DNA from: UBA7332 sp051657165
GTDB lineage: Bacteria; Bacteroidota; Bacteroidia; Bacteroidales; UBA7332
Reading direction: 5' to 3'
DNA: 28,323 bases
Assembly (NCBI GenBank): GCA_051657165.1
Contig: JBOFKD010000314.1
Span: forward strand, 1-28,323
Notes under the pieces: generated by a model
The model's input: the letters and a program-made list of their open reading frames with translations, nothing else
Told to the model about the DNA's origin: nothing
Databases searched by the model: none
Shown: positions 15,725-24,491 of the stretch, one piece after another
How the letters are laid out: every line of letters begins with the position of its first letter
How positions within the stretch are numbered: the stretch's first letter is position 1
Position numbers and translations under genes: made by a program

Positions 15725-15753
15725 ACTCACCCGCTGTTTTCTGGCGGGTGAGT
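15725..15753 (+). other. Perfect 10-bp GC-rich hairpin between susC and susD
   Basis: ACTCACCCGC (15725-15734) pairs with GCGGGTGAGT (15744-15753) around a nine-base loop. The next bases are CAACTCTAACC, not a T-run, so a full terminator is unlikely. It sits in the 80-bp susC-susD gap, 18 bp before the susD start. A role in mRNA protection, processing or partial attenuation that adjusts the SusC:SusD ratio is an inference. Confidence 0.8.
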
Positions 15754-15771
15754 CAACTCTAACCTTTCAAA

Positions 15772-17259
15772 ATGAATATACAGATGAAAACGAAAATATT
15801 ATCAGCCATGCTTATTGGCTCAATCTTTACTTCTTGTGTGGACTTGAATCAGCGTCCAAAGTCTTTTATAACGGAAGAAGACTATATTGGTTTGCCACAG
15901 GATATACAGCAGGTACAGAAAGCTGCTACCGGACTTTATAATGATCTCTGGGGTGAGAATTACGGATTTAATTGTCGTATGCAGGCTTTTAACTGTGCGG
16001 CTGATGAATTGGTTACTTCGCCTAAGCCAAATAACCGGATTCAGTATCTTATTGAACTTACTCCAAGTGTTTCGGCCAATGATAAGGATGTGAGCACAGC
16101 CTGGAAGATCTTGTGGAAAGTAGTAAGTAGTTCAAATAAGCTTATTAACGGGACACCTGTACCGGGAGATCCTGTTAAAGCGAAAGAATATAAAGCTGTT
16201 GTAGGCGAAGCTCATTTTATGAGAGGACTGGCTTACTTCTATTTAGTAAGGATTTTCGGAGATATTCCAATGGTGCTGACAACTGCAGCAGCTCCGGCTG
16301 ATGCTCCGAGAGTTGCAGTGAGTGAAATCTACAATAAAGTTATACTTCCTGACTTAGAGTATGCAATAACTAATTTACCTGAATTCAGCCGGACAACGAA
16401 TAGCTCGACTCCTTCGAAATGGGCAGCAATGGCGATGATGGCAGATGTGCACTTAACAATGGGGGGATGGCCTTTAAAACTGGGAGCTCCTTCTTATGCG
16501 AAAGCTGCGCAATTGACTAAAGAAATCATCGATAACTCGGGATTGAGTCTGACTCCTGAATATAGCGATCTGTTTATGGAAGCGAAGAAAGCAGAAGCGA
16601 ATGAGCATATGTTTGCAATTCATCATACGGCTAAATACAATGCAAGTAATTACGGCAAATCTTATTATCCGAGTGATTTTGCTCCAAATGCAGGATGGGC
16701 TGACTATTATGCAAATCCGGATTTTATGAATAAGTATCCTGAAGATGATCGTAAAGCATTCAACTTTATGACGTCATGGAACACAAAAGAGGGTAAAGTT
16801 GACTGGCAAAATAGTAAAGATAAACTGCCGGCGATTTCAAAATATTATAACTATGATGAAGGTGCTCCCGGTAAAAGTGCACAGGCAAACGGACTTACAG
16901 TGATTTATCGTTATGCTGATGTGTTACTGATGTATGCTGAAGCCTCAGCCAGAGCTGAAGGTGTTGCAAATCCGAAAGCCTATGAGGCATTGCATCAGGT
17001 TCAGATCAGAGCCAATGCACCGCAGACTCCGCTTGGGTTGAATCAGACAGACTTTATTAATGCAGTGCTGAATGAGCGAGGCTGGGAATTCTTTGCGGAG
17101 ATGAAGAGATGGTTTGATTTAGTAAGAAGTGAAACAGTTTCAACAGCAAAACCTGAGGAGTATAATAATTCTTTGTTTAAAGCAAATAACCATTATTATA
17201 TGCCAGTTCCTGACCAGCAGGTTCAAATGGCTGGCTGGCTTAATAATGCCGGATATTAA
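15772..17259 (+). CDS. SusD/RagB-type surface glycan-binding lipoprotein
   Basis: A 495-residue SusD-like lipoprotein that caps the SusC barrel and binds the glycan at the cell surface. Lipobox FTSC with acylated C22, followed by VDLNQRPKSFITEEDY, typical of the family start. TPR-like helices carry FMRGLAYFYLVRIFGDIPMV, a conserved SusD stretch, and the C-terminal region has YADVLLMYAEASAR and NERGWEFFAEMKRWFDLVR, again hallmark. The ATG at 15772 gives a short n-region; the ATG at 15784 (MKTKIL) is an equally good start. It is the partner of the susC gene 80 bp upstream and ends in a terminator before the GH2 gene. Confidence 0.95.
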   Translation: MNIQMKTKILSAMLIGSIFTSCVDLNQRPKSFITEEDYIGLPQDIQQVQKAATGLYNDLWGENYGFNCRMQAFNCAADELVTSPKPNNRIQYLIELTPSVSANDKDVSTAWKILWKVVSSSNKLINGTPVPGDPVKAKEYKAVVGEAHFMRGLAYFYLVRIFGDIPMVLTTAAAPADAPRVAVSEIYNKVILPDLEYAITNLPEFSRTTNSSTPSKWAAMAMMADVHLTMGGWPLKLGAPSYAKAAQLTKEIIDNSGLSLTPEYSDLFMEAKKAEANEHMFAIHHTAKYNASNYGKSYYPSDFAPNAGWADYYANPDFMNKYPEDDRKAFNFMTSWNTKEGKVDWQNSKDKLPAISKYYNYDEGAPGKSAQANGLTVIYRYADVLLMYAEASARAEGVANPKAYEALHQVQIRANAPQTPLGLNQTDFINAVLNERGWEFFAEMKRWFDLVRSETVSTAKPEEYNNSLFKANNHYYMPVPDQQVQMAGWLNNAGY

Positions 17260-17285
17260 GCTTGAAATTGTTGATGAATAATATA

Positions 17286-17333
17286 AACCTTGTTGCGAAT
17301 GTCATTAGACGTTTTGCAACAAGGTTTTTTTTT
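17286..17333 (+). terminator. Terminator after susD
   Basis: Perfect 11-base stem AACCTTGTTGC (17286-17296) / GCAACAAGGTT (17316-17326) with a 19-base loop, followed by nine T in total (17325-17333). It would stop or reduce read-through into the GH2 gene, 43 bp further on. Confidence 0.85.
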
Positions 17334-17343
17334 GATAGCTTTA
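17312..17343 (+). promoter_or_regulatory. Candidate GH2 promoter overlapping the terminator
   Basis: TTTTG (17312-17316) and TAGCTTTA (17336-17343, one mismatch to TAnnTTTG) are 19 bases apart, the usual Bacteroidota spacing. The -33 part overlaps the right arm of the susD terminator. It lies 33 bases before the GH2 ATG. Confidence 0.4.
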
Positions 17344-17376
17344 CAATCAATAGTTATTAACTCTTTTATGATTACA

Positions 17377-19995
17377 ATGAAAAATAAAATTCACACACTG
17401 ATTCTGCTATTTTGTTTGTTCTCCTCTATTCCGGTAAAAGGGCAGTTTTCTACTGCGGGATACTATACAATTGAGAATTCCGGAAGAACAGTAAAAGATT
17501 TTAATGTCGGATGGCGTTTCTATAAGGGGAATATAGAAAATGCTGAAAAGATAAACTTTCCGGATAATAACTGGGAAGTAGTAAATCTGCCACATTCTGT
17601 TGAGCTCGTTCCTTTTGAGGCAAGCGGGTCTGTTAATTATCAGGGTCCGGCCTGGTACCGAAAGAAAATAACACTGAATAATGATTATACAGGCAAAGAT
17701 GTTACACTTCATTTCGAGGGAGTGATGGGAAGAAGTGTATACTATATTAACGGCCGGAAAGTAAAAGAGCAATTTGGCGGTTTTCTGCCTGTAACACTTA
17801 ATCTGACCGAAGCCGGAGTAAAGCCTGGTGAGGAGGCCTTAATTGCAGTCTATGCAGATAATAGTGATGATCCGATTTATCCACCGGGTAAGCCTCAGTA
17901 TGTAATGGATTTTTGTTATTTCGGTGGTATCTACAGGGATTGCTGGTTGATTGCTACGAATCCGGTTCATATAACAGATCCTAATGTGGTAAATGTGGAA
18001 GCCGGAGGAGGTGTTTTTGTATCATATGACAACGTGTCTGAAAAACAAGCAGATGTCACTGTTAAAACTCATCTGCAAAATAACAGGAAAACTCCTGTCT
18101 CTGTGAAAGTACAACAATCTCTTTATAATCAAGCCGGGAAAAAGGTAGCTCAGAAGAGCCAGATATTAAAACTTGCAGCTTCTTCTGCCGGGACTGTCGG
18201 GCAGCGATTTGTTGTAAGTAATCCTGATTTGTGGCATCCTGATTCACCGGATCGTTACCGGTTAGAGACTATCATAACAGAGAATGGAAAAGTGATCGAC
18301 GGGATGCAGCATAAGATAGGTATTCGCTCTGTTGCTATTAAAGGAGCAGATGGCTTGTATTTGAATGGTAAACCATTTGAAGATAAACTTATGGGAGCTA
18401 ATCGTCATCAGGATTATGCATATATAGGGAATGCAGTGCCGAATAATCTGCATTGGATGGATGTGAAGAAATTGCGTGATCTTGGATTCCGCATTATCCG
18501 ATCGGCTCATTATCCGCAGGACCCGGCATTTATGGATGCCTGTGATGAGTTGGGTATGTTTATTATTGTAGCCACTCCGGGATGGCAGTTCTGGAATTCA
18601 GATCCTGTTTTTGAGGAAAGAGTTTTATCAGATATTCGCAATATGGTACGTCGTGACAGGAACCATCCTTCTGTATTTCTCTGGGAGCCGATTCTGAATG
18701 AAACTTCTTTTCCGGAGACATTCGCAAAGAAAGCTTACGATGCGACACATGCAGAGTATCCTTATGCCGGATGTTATACTGCCTGCGATGATCACAGTAA
18801 AGGAGCTGATTTTTTTGATGTAATATATTGTGCCCCGAAGGATGCGGATTATTATAAATCATTAGGGAAATCTTGTTTTACAAGAGAGTTCGGAGACCAT
18901 GTGGATGACTGGAATTCGCATAACTCTTATAGTCGCGCAGCCAGAGAGTGGGGAGAGTCTGCTCAGATCAGGCAAGCGTCTCATTATGCAAAAAAAGATT
19001 ATTCGGGATCTTTAGCCATGGATGATTTCTATAAAGCAGAAAAAGCGCATATTGGTGGTACGCTGTGGCACTCTTTTGATCATCAGAGAGGTTATCATCC
19101 GGATCCGTTCTGGGGAGGTTTGATGGATGCATCACGTTTGCCTAAATATTCCTATTATATGATGATGAGTCAGCGTGATCCTCATCTGAAACTTGATCAG
19201 GCAGACAGCGGTCCGATGGTATATATTGCCAATGCTATGACTCCGTTTTCACCCGAAGATATTGTCGTTTATACCAATTGTGACAGTGTTCGCCTGATTG
19301 TAAATGAAAGAGATACGCTGATGCAAGCTCCTGAGTTGTCAGAGAGGGGTATTAAACATCCTCCGGTTGTATTCAAAAATGCATACTCATTCCTGGATGT
19401 AAGAGCTCTTCATCGTTCCAGAAAACAAGATCAATGTCGTTTGCAGGCTTATGGTTATCTGAATGGGGAGGTTGTTGCATCGGCAGAAGTGAGACCATCT
19501 AAAAGAAAAGAGAATATCGTGTTATCTGTAGAGCAGGGTATTGTACCTGTGGCCAACGGATCTGATATAGTACAGATTGTTGCTTCGGTAACTGATAAGG
19601 ACGGAAATATAAAGAGACTTACACAAGAGAATATTGTTTTTGAAGTCGAAGGGGAAGGTGAGATTGTCGGTAGTCCGTCCATAGGTGTAAATCCAACACC
19701 AACAAGATGGGGACAGGCTGTAGTTCTGGTAAGAACGACTCATAAACCCGGTAAAATTAAAGTGAAGGCAAAGTTATTACGTCCGGCATTAGTATTTAAT
19801 CCTGTGGTGTTTGCTGAGTTCGAATCACAACCTTATGAAAGAGAACTTGTTTACAACGAAGTTCCTGATTACGGAGTAGTTGCTGAGGGTAATGATACAA
19901 AACAAGTCAGAGAGATTGATCAGGAAAGAATAAATAAAGGTCTCAGACAGGTAGAGGAGCAACAGACTCAGTTTGAGAGTACCGAAAAGAAATAG
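17377..19995 (+). CDS. Glycoside hydrolase family 2 protein (beta-galactosidase-like), exported
   Basis: About 872 residues from the ATG at 17377; the longer frame to a TTG at 17290 runs through the terminator and is not used. Signal peptide MKNKIHTLILLFCLFSSIPVKG. Domain order: jelly-roll sugar-binding ~35-200, Ig-like ~205-315, TIM barrel ~320-620, then Ig-like C-terminal domains (~690-850). Acid/base candidate E442 in ILNET, nucleophile E504 in TREFGD, both in the GH2 pattern; ANRHQDYAYIGNAVP matches the family's substrate-side loop. The enzyme is retaining, and family members cleave beta-galactosides, beta-mannosides or beta-glucuronides. The sequence most resembles beta-galactosidase-type members by eye, but substrate remains open. 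It is probably periplasmic, acting on glycan brought in by the SusCD pair upstream. A Glu/Gln-rich tail of ~20 residues ends the protein. Confidence 0.88.
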   Translation: MKNKIHTLILLFCLFSSIPVKGQFSTAGYYTIENSGRTVKDFNVGWRFYKGNIENAEKINFPDNNWEVVNLPHSVELVPFEASGSVNYQGPAWYRKKITLNNDYTGKDVTLHFEGVMGRSVYYINGRKVKEQFGGFLPVTLNLTEAGVKPGEEALIAVYADNSDDPIYPPGKPQYVMDFCYFGGIYRDCWLIATNPVHITDPNVVNVEAGGGVFVSYDNVSEKQADVTVKTHLQNNRKTPVSVKVQQSLYNQAGKKVAQKSQILKLAASSAGTVGQRFVVSNPDLWHPDSPDRYRLETIITENGKVIDGMQHKIGIRSVAIKGADGLYLNGKPFEDKLMGANRHQDYAYIGNAVPNNLHWMDVKKLRDLGFRIIRSAHYPQDPAFMDACDELGMFIIVATPGWQFWNSDPVFEERVLSDIRNMVRRDRNHPSVFLWEPILNETSFPETFAKKAYDATHAEYPYAGCYTACDDHSKGADFFDVIYCAPKDADYYKSLGKSCFTREFGDHVDDWNSHNSYSRAAREWGESAQIRQASHYAKKDYSGSLAMDDFYKAEKAHIGGTLWHSFDHQRGYHPDPFWGGLMDASRLPKYSYYMMMSQRDPHLKLDQADSGPMVYIANAMTPFSPEDIVVYTNCDSVRLIVNERDTLMQAPELSERGIKHPPVVFKNAYSFLDVRALHRSRKQDQCRLQAYGYLNGEVVASAEVRPSKRKENIVLSVEQGIVPVANGSDIVQIVASVTDKDGNIKRLTQENIVFEVEGEGEIVGSPSIGVNPTPTRWGQAVVLVRTTHKPGKIKVKAKLLRPALVFNPVVFAEFESQPYERELVYNEVPDYGVVAEGNDTKQVREIDQERINKGLRQVEEQQTQFESTEKK

Positions 19996-20009
19996 TTGCA
20001 GATTATATT

Positions 20010-20025
20010 CGGGTCTTGCAACCCG
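20010..20025 (+). other. Small hairpin after the GH2 gene
   Basis: CGGGT (20010-20014) / ACCCG (20021-20025) with a six-base loop. It has no T-run and stands just before the stronger terminator at 20032; possibly an accessory structure. Confidence 0.4.
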
Positions 20026-20031
20026 ATATGT

Positions 20032-20069
20032 AAAGGAGGATAATGTTGAAGATACATTATCCTCCTTTT
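20032..20069 (+). terminator. Terminator after the GH2 gene
   Basis: Perfect 14-base stem AAAGGAGGATAATG (20032-20045) / CATTATCCTCCTTT (20055-20068) with a nine-base loop and a short T-run. The A-run on the left makes it potentially bidirectional. It isolates the glycan locus from the sulfate cluster. Confidence 0.88.
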
Positions 20070-20237
20070 ATTATAAGTTTTATTTTAATCAGTCATCTTC
20101 AGGCATTATATTTCCAGATGATTTTTGTGTGTTGTATCTATTTAACAGATAGTATGTTAGTCTGTTAAGAAATACAATAAGTGTGATTGAATGAATTAGA
20201 ATAACTAATTTGGCATCGAAATGTGGATTTTTAGAAG

Positions 20238-20257
20238 TAATTTTGCTAGAAACTAGC
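20238..20257 (+). promoter_or_regulatory. Candidate promoter and operator of the sulfonation cluster
   Basis: TAATTTTG (20238-20245) fits TAnnTTTG fully. TTTG at 20209-20212 could be the -33 but the gap is 25 bases, longer than normal. Sharing the last G of the -7 box is a perfect inverted repeat, GCTAG-AAA-CTAGC (20245-20257), right over the expected transcription start. A repressor bound there would block the promoter. It lies 24 bp before cysQ; the rest of the 285-bp gap holds no gene I can support. Confidence 0.5.
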
Positions 20258-20280
20258 GTAATATAAAACATAGCATACTA

Positions 20281-21081
20281 ATGATTGAGAATCTATCGAT
20301 TGCTCTAAGAGCATCTATAATAGCCGGAAATGAGATCATGTCGATTTACACAAATCCGGATTCTGATTTCCAGATTGAAAGAAAAGCTGACAATTCACCG
20401 CTTACGATTGCCGATAAAAATGCCAATGAGCGTATTGTGGCTTTGCTTCAAAGAACACAACTACCTATTCTTAGTGAAGAGGGAAGAACGATCCCTTTTG
20501 AAGAACGTAAAGACTGGGAGAAACTATGGATTGTTGATCCGTTAGATGGAACAAAAGAATTTATTAAACAAAACGGAGAGTTTACTGTAAATATAGCATT
20601 AGTAGAGAATGGCGTACCTGTTCTGGGTGTGATCTATGTGCCTGCTAAACAAGATATCTATTTTGGCGCTTCGGGGATAGGTGCATTCAAAGCATTTGTT
20701 GAAGATCCGCTGAATCCGCATGCTATTGATGCTGTTTTTGAGAAAGCTGTCAGAATTCCTCAAACGCAGGAAAGAGATGAGGTGATTGTAGTAGCTTCAC
20801 GCTCACATCTTAGTGCTGAAACTGAAGCGTATATTGAACAGATTAAAAATGAAGGGAAGCCGGTTGATCTGATTTCGACAGGCAGTTCTATTAAAATTTG
20901 TCTGGTTGCAGAAGGGGCTGCAGATGTTTATCCACGTTTTGCTCCTACAATGGAGTGGGATACAGCTGCAGGGCACGCAATAGCAAAAGCTGCGGGGAAA
21001 GAAATTTATCATACAGACGGAATTACGCCTCTGAAGTATAACAAAGAAGATCTATTAAATCCCTGGTTTATTGTTAAATAA
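20281..21081 (+). CDS. cysQ: 3'(2'),5'-bisphosphate nucleotidase CysQ
   Basis: A 266-residue member of the inositol-monophosphatase superfamily, CysQ branch. It turns 3'-phosphoadenosine 5'-phosphate (PAP) into AMP and phosphate, removing the toxic by-product of sulfotransferase reactions; it may also act on PAPS. Metal-site motifs: SEEG (65-68), DPLDGT (86-91) and the C-terminal WDTAAGHAI with D227, all intact. The ATG at 20281 is the first after the predicted promoter. It is the first gene of six on one strand with gaps of 11-35 bp, ending in a sulfotransferase, and its role in PAP removal fits that context. Confidence 0.95.
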   Translation: MIENLSIALRASIIAGNEIMSIYTNPDSDFQIERKADNSPLTIADKNANERIVALLQRTQLPILSEEGRTIPFEERKDWEKLWIVDPLDGTKEFIKQNGEFTVNIALVENGVPVLGVIYVPAKQDIYFGASGIGAFKAFVEDPLNPHAIDAVFEKAVRIPQTQERDEVIVVASRSHLSAETEAYIEQIKNEGKPVDLISTGSSIKICLVAEGAADVYPRFAPTMEWDTAAGHAIAKAAGKEIYHTDGITPLKYNKEDLLNPWFIVK

Positions 21082-21107
21082 ACCGGGTGACGAGTAATAT
21101 TTACCAA

Positions 21108-22913
21108 ATGGAGTTTCAGTCTACATTTGTCTTAATCGTACTATGTTTGCTGATCATAGCATTAGCATTCGATAAAATGAAGCCGGGAATGTTATTTTTC
21201 TCGGCTGTCATTCTCTTTATGCTAACCGGAACAATTACTCCTCAGGAGGCGCTGGCCGGTTTTAGTAATAAGGGAATGATTACGGTAGCTATTCTTTTTC
21301 TGGTAAGTGAAGGGGTTCGCCGTTCAGGTGCATTAAATAAGATTATCCGATTAATCTTACCTGCACGGAAAAAGAAGCTCAGTGCATCCTTGTTACAAAT
21401 ACTTCCTCCGATTGCCGGCATTTCTGCTTTTTTGAACAATACGGCTGTGGTTGTTATTTTTGCTCCGATAATAAAGCGTTGGGCCGAACATTTTAATGTG
21501 CCGGCGACCAAGTTTCTTATTCCCCTTTCTTATGCAACGATCCTGGGCGGTTTATGTACATTAATCGGTACATCCACCAATCTGGTTGTTAACGGCATGA
21601 TGCAGACACAAGGATATTCCGGTTTCGGAATGTTTGAGCTGGGGAAAATTGGCTTGCCGATTGCTTTTGTCGGAATTCTTTATGTAATATCTGTTGCCAG
21701 ATGGCTTTTGCCGGGCAAGATTGAAACATTCAGTAAAAATTACGACTACAAGGAGTATTCGTATAACATGCTTGTGACATCAGGTAGTTCCTTCCGGGGT
21801 GAAATGATCAAAGACGGAAAGATTAAACCTCTTCCGCAGTTTGAAGTAAGATCCGTTTTACGAAATGGAACAACTCTTCCGTTGAGAGGGGACAGCATTG
21901 TGATCTGTGAGTACGATCAGTTGGTTCTGGGCGGAAAATCAGGCTCTGTAACTCAGTTAGCCAGTATGGAAGGAATAGAGTTCTGCGGAATCTCTATGAT
22001 CGAAAAAGAGTTTGTCCGTAAGAAAGCAATCAAGCAGGTCGAAGCCGTTTTAGGTCCCCGTTTTCCGGGTATTAATAAAACATTGGGCGAGTTTGATTTC
22101 TTTCGCCACTATGGAGCTGTAGTAACAGCTGTTCATAGAAACGGGGAGACTATCTCAGTCGGACTGGATCATCTGGTACTGAAAGAGGGTGATAATCTGG
22201 TTTTACTTACAGATGGTACGTTTATCCCTACCTGGGGAGATTCATCCGTATTCCTTTTACTATCGGATATGGGCGATTTTTCTATCCCGGGCAACAAAAC
22301 AAAACGCTACATTTCTGTGGGACTGGTTACTTTGATGATTATAGGGGCAACGTTGGGCGAGATGTTACCTGCTCTGGATGGAGTGAAATTTGATATGTTC
22401 TTTTTTGCTGCCTTTACAGTAGTGATTATGGCATGGACCAACATTATACCAACTCAGAACTATACAAAATTCATCAACTGGGATATTCTGATAACGATTG
22501 CCTGTGCCTTCGGGATCAGCAAGGCTATGATGAATTCCGGGATAGCCGATACGATAGCTCATAATATTATTAGCTTTGCCGATGATTACGGCCCATATGC
22601 AATTCTGGCAGCTTTGTATCTGATTACAAATATATTCACGGAAGTCATAACGAATAATGCTGCTGCTGCACTTGCTTTCCCGATATCATTATCGGTAGCA
22701 AATCAGATGGGCATTGACCCTACGCCGTTATTTGTGACTATCTGTGTGGCAGCATCAGCCAGCTTTGCGACACCTATCGGGTATCAGACAAATCTGATTG
22801 TTCAGAGTGTCGGTAACTATCGCTTTTCGGATTATGTGAAAATCGGATTACCGCTGAATCTCATTGTTTTTATTTTATCGATAACCCTGATCCCTTTAAT
22901 ATGGGAATTTTAA
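21108..22913 (+). CDS. SLC13-type sulfate transporter with two RCK_C (TrkA-C) domains
   Basis: About 601 residues from the ATG at 21108; a GTG at 21087 in the same frame is less likely. The first helix starts at once (STFVLIVLCLLIIALAF). The N-terminal half carries the pore motif GTSTNLV (154-160) after NNTAVVVIFAP, and the C-terminal half the matching TPIGYQTNLIV (from T555), the two pseudo-repeats of the family. Between them, at about 215-290 and 308-375, lie two soluble TrkA-C/RCK_C-like domains. The same architecture occurs in sulfate transporters such as the algal SLT/SAC1 type. Its place between cysQ and cysC argues for sulfate uptake, probably sodium-coupled. Other anions cannot be excluded. 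Confidence 0.88.
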   Translation: MEFQSTFVLIVLCLLIIALAFDKMKPGMLFFSAVILFMLTGTITPQEALAGFSNKGMITVAILFLVSEGVRRSGALNKIIRLILPARKKKLSASLLQILPPIAGISAFLNNTAVVVIFAPIIKRWAEHFNVPATKFLIPLSYATILGGLCTLIGTSTNLVVNGMMQTQGYSGFGMFELGKIGLPIAFVGILYVISVARWLLPGKIETFSKNYDYKEYSYNMLVTSGSSFRGEMIKDGKIKPLPQFEVRSVLRNGTTLPLRGDSIVICEYDQLVLGGKSGSVTQLASMEGIEFCGISMIEKEFVRKKAIKQVEAVLGPRFPGINKTLGEFDFFRHYGAVVTAVHRNGETISVGLDHLVLKEGDNLVLLTDGTFIPTWGDSSVFLLLSDMGDFSIPGNKTKRYISVGLVTLMIIGATLGEMLPALDGVKFDMFFFAAFTVVIMAWTNIIPTQNYTKFINWDILITIACAFGISKAMMNSGIADTIAHNIISFADDYGPYAILAALYLITNIFTEVITNNAAAALAFPISLSVANQMGIDPTPLFVTICVAASASFATPIGYQTNLIVQSVGNYRFSDYVKIGLPLNLIVFILSITLIPLIWEF

Positions 22914-22937
22914 TAGCTTAATGTAAAACTACATAAT

Positions 22938-23534
22938 ATGAATGAGAATCATATTTATCCCATCTTTGACCGTATGCTTCAACGCGGGGATAGAGAAAAT
23001 CTTTTGAATCAAAAAGGAATTATGATTTGGTTCACCGGACTTTCAGGTTCCGGGAAAAGTACTGTGGCCATTGCTCTTGAAAGAGAGCTTCACAGACGAG
23101 GATTACTTTGCCGTACCTTAGACGGAGATAATATTCGTAGCGGGATTAATAATAATCTGGGCTTCTCAAACGAAGACCGTATCGAAAATATCCGCCGTAT
23201 AGCTGAGGTGTCAAAGCTTTTTGTTGAAACAGGCATCATCACACTTGCTGCATTTATCAGCCCTACGAATGATATTCGTAAGCTGGCATCTGAGATTATC
23301 GGGCAGGACGATTTTGTGGAAGTATATATTGATACTCCGCTGTCGGTTTGTGAAGAGCGCGATGTAAAAGGATTGTATAAAAAAGCAAGAGCCGGTGAAA
23401 TAAAAGAGTTTACGGGAATATCTTCTCCGTTTGAGGCTCCTGAAAATCCGGATTTGCGTATTGATACATCCGCACAAACACTGGAAGAGTCCGTAAATCA
23501 GTTACTGGATTTTATTCTTCCTAAAATCAAATAA
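22938..23534 (+). CDS. cysC: Adenylylsulfate (APS) kinase
   Basis: A 198-residue stand-alone APS kinase, normal length. It phosphorylates the 3'-OH of APS with ATP, giving PAPS. Walker A GLSGSGKST (34-42) is intact, followed by LDGDNIRSGINNNLGF (61-76), the APS-binding DGDN motif, and NEDRIENIRRIAEVSKL. FISPTND stands where the family has an SP-containing loop. The lid region EFTGISSPFEAPENPDL is also typical. It lies 24 bp after the transporter and 35 bp before cysD. This active kinase contrasts with the degenerate kinase-like tail on CysN further on. Confidence 0.96.
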   Translation: MNENHIYPIFDRMLQRGDRENLLNQKGIMIWFTGLSGSGKSTVAIALERELHRRGLLCRTLDGDNIRSGINNNLGFSNEDRIENIRRIAEVSKLFVETGIITLAAFISPTNDIRKLASEIIGQDDFVEVYIDTPLSVCEERDVKGLYKKARAGEIKEFTGISSPFEAPENPDLRIDTSAQTLEESVNQLLDFILPKIK

Positions 23535-23569
23535 GAAATAATAGATAAACGATATAATATAGATTGATA

Positions 23570-24478
23570 ATGTCAGAATATAATCTTAGTCATTTAAGAC
23601 AGCTTGAAGCTGAATCTATTCACATTATTCGTGAAGTAGTAGCCGAATTTGAAAATCCGGTGATGCTTTATTCGATCGGTAAAGACTCTTCTGTTATGGT
23701 TCGCCTGGCAGAGAAAGCTTTTGCTCCGGGTAAAGTCCCTTTTCCGTTGATGCACATTGATTCTAAATGGAAATTCAAAGAAATGATTGAATTCAGAGAC
23801 CGCTACGCAAAAGAGCATGGATGGGATCTGATTGTAGAGCACAACGAAGAGGCTTTCAAAGCAGGAGTAGGTCCTTTTACGCATGGTAGTAAAGTGCATA
23901 CCGATCTGATGAAAACAAAAGCACTTCTGGCTGCACTGGATAAACATAAGTTTGATGCAGCCTTCGGAGGAGCACGCCGTGACGAGGAGAAGTCCCGTGC
24001 AAAAGAACGTATCTACTCTTTCCGTGATAAGTTCCATCAATGGGATCCTAAAAATCAGCGTCCGGAATTGTGGGATATCTACAATGCGAAAGTTCACAAA
24101 GGAGAATCAATCCGTGTGTTCCCTCTTTCAAACTGGACGGAGCTGGATATCTGGCAATATATCCGTTTAGAGAATATTCCGATCGTACCTCTTTATTATG
24201 CGAAAGAACGTCCGGTTGTAAATATGGAAGGAAATCTGATTATGGCTGATGACGAGCGCATGCCGCAAGAATTGCGAGATAAAGCCGAAATGAAAATGGT
24301 TCGTTTCAGAACATTGGGTTGTTATCCGTTGACAGGAGCTATTGAATCAGAGGCTCAGGATATCGAAAGCATTGTTGAAGAAATGATGACAACGACTAAA
24401 TCAGAACGTACTACCCGTGTGATCGACTTTGATCAGGAAGCTAGTATGGAGCAAAAGAAACGCGAAGGTTACTTCTAA
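23570..24478 (+). CDS. cysD: Sulfate adenylyltransferase subunit 2 (CysD)
   Basis: A 302-residue ATP-sulfurylase catalytic subunit, the usual size; it forms APS from ATP and sulfate with CysN. The start is the ATG at 23570 (MSEYNLSHLRQLEAES), not the TTG six bases earlier. PP-loop motif YSIGKDSSVMVRLA near residue 32-45, then the conserved FGGARRDEEKSRAKERIYSF and FPLSNWTELDIWQYI, both hallmark for CysD and not for the PAPS reductase CysH. It is followed after 13 bp by cysN. Confidence 0.97.
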   Translation: MSEYNLSHLRQLEAESIHIIREVVAEFENPVMLYSIGKDSSVMVRLAEKAFAPGKVPFPLMHIDSKWKFKEMIEFRDRYAKEHGWDLIVEHNEEAFKAGVGPFTHGSKVHTDLMKTKALLAALDKHKFDAAFGGARRDEEKSRAKERIYSFRDKFHQWDPKNQRPELWDIYNAKVHKGESIRVFPLSNWTELDIWQYIRLENIPIVPLYYAKERPVVNMEGNLIMADDERMPQELRDKAEMKMVRFRTLGCYPLTGAIESEAQDIESIVEEMMTTTKSERTTRVIDFDQEASMEQKKREGYF

Positions 24479-24491
24479 GAACTGAATCTCA

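Noticed and set aside
17290..17376. 29-residue N-terminal extension of the GH2 frame from a TTG
   Set aside because: The extension is translated from the susD terminator stem and T-run; a proper signal peptide begins at 17377.
20089..20271. 60-residue minus-strand frame upstream of cysQ
   Set aside because: It overlaps the predicted cysQ promoter and operator, has no recognisable domain beyond one weak hydrophobic stretch, and no promoter on its strand was found.
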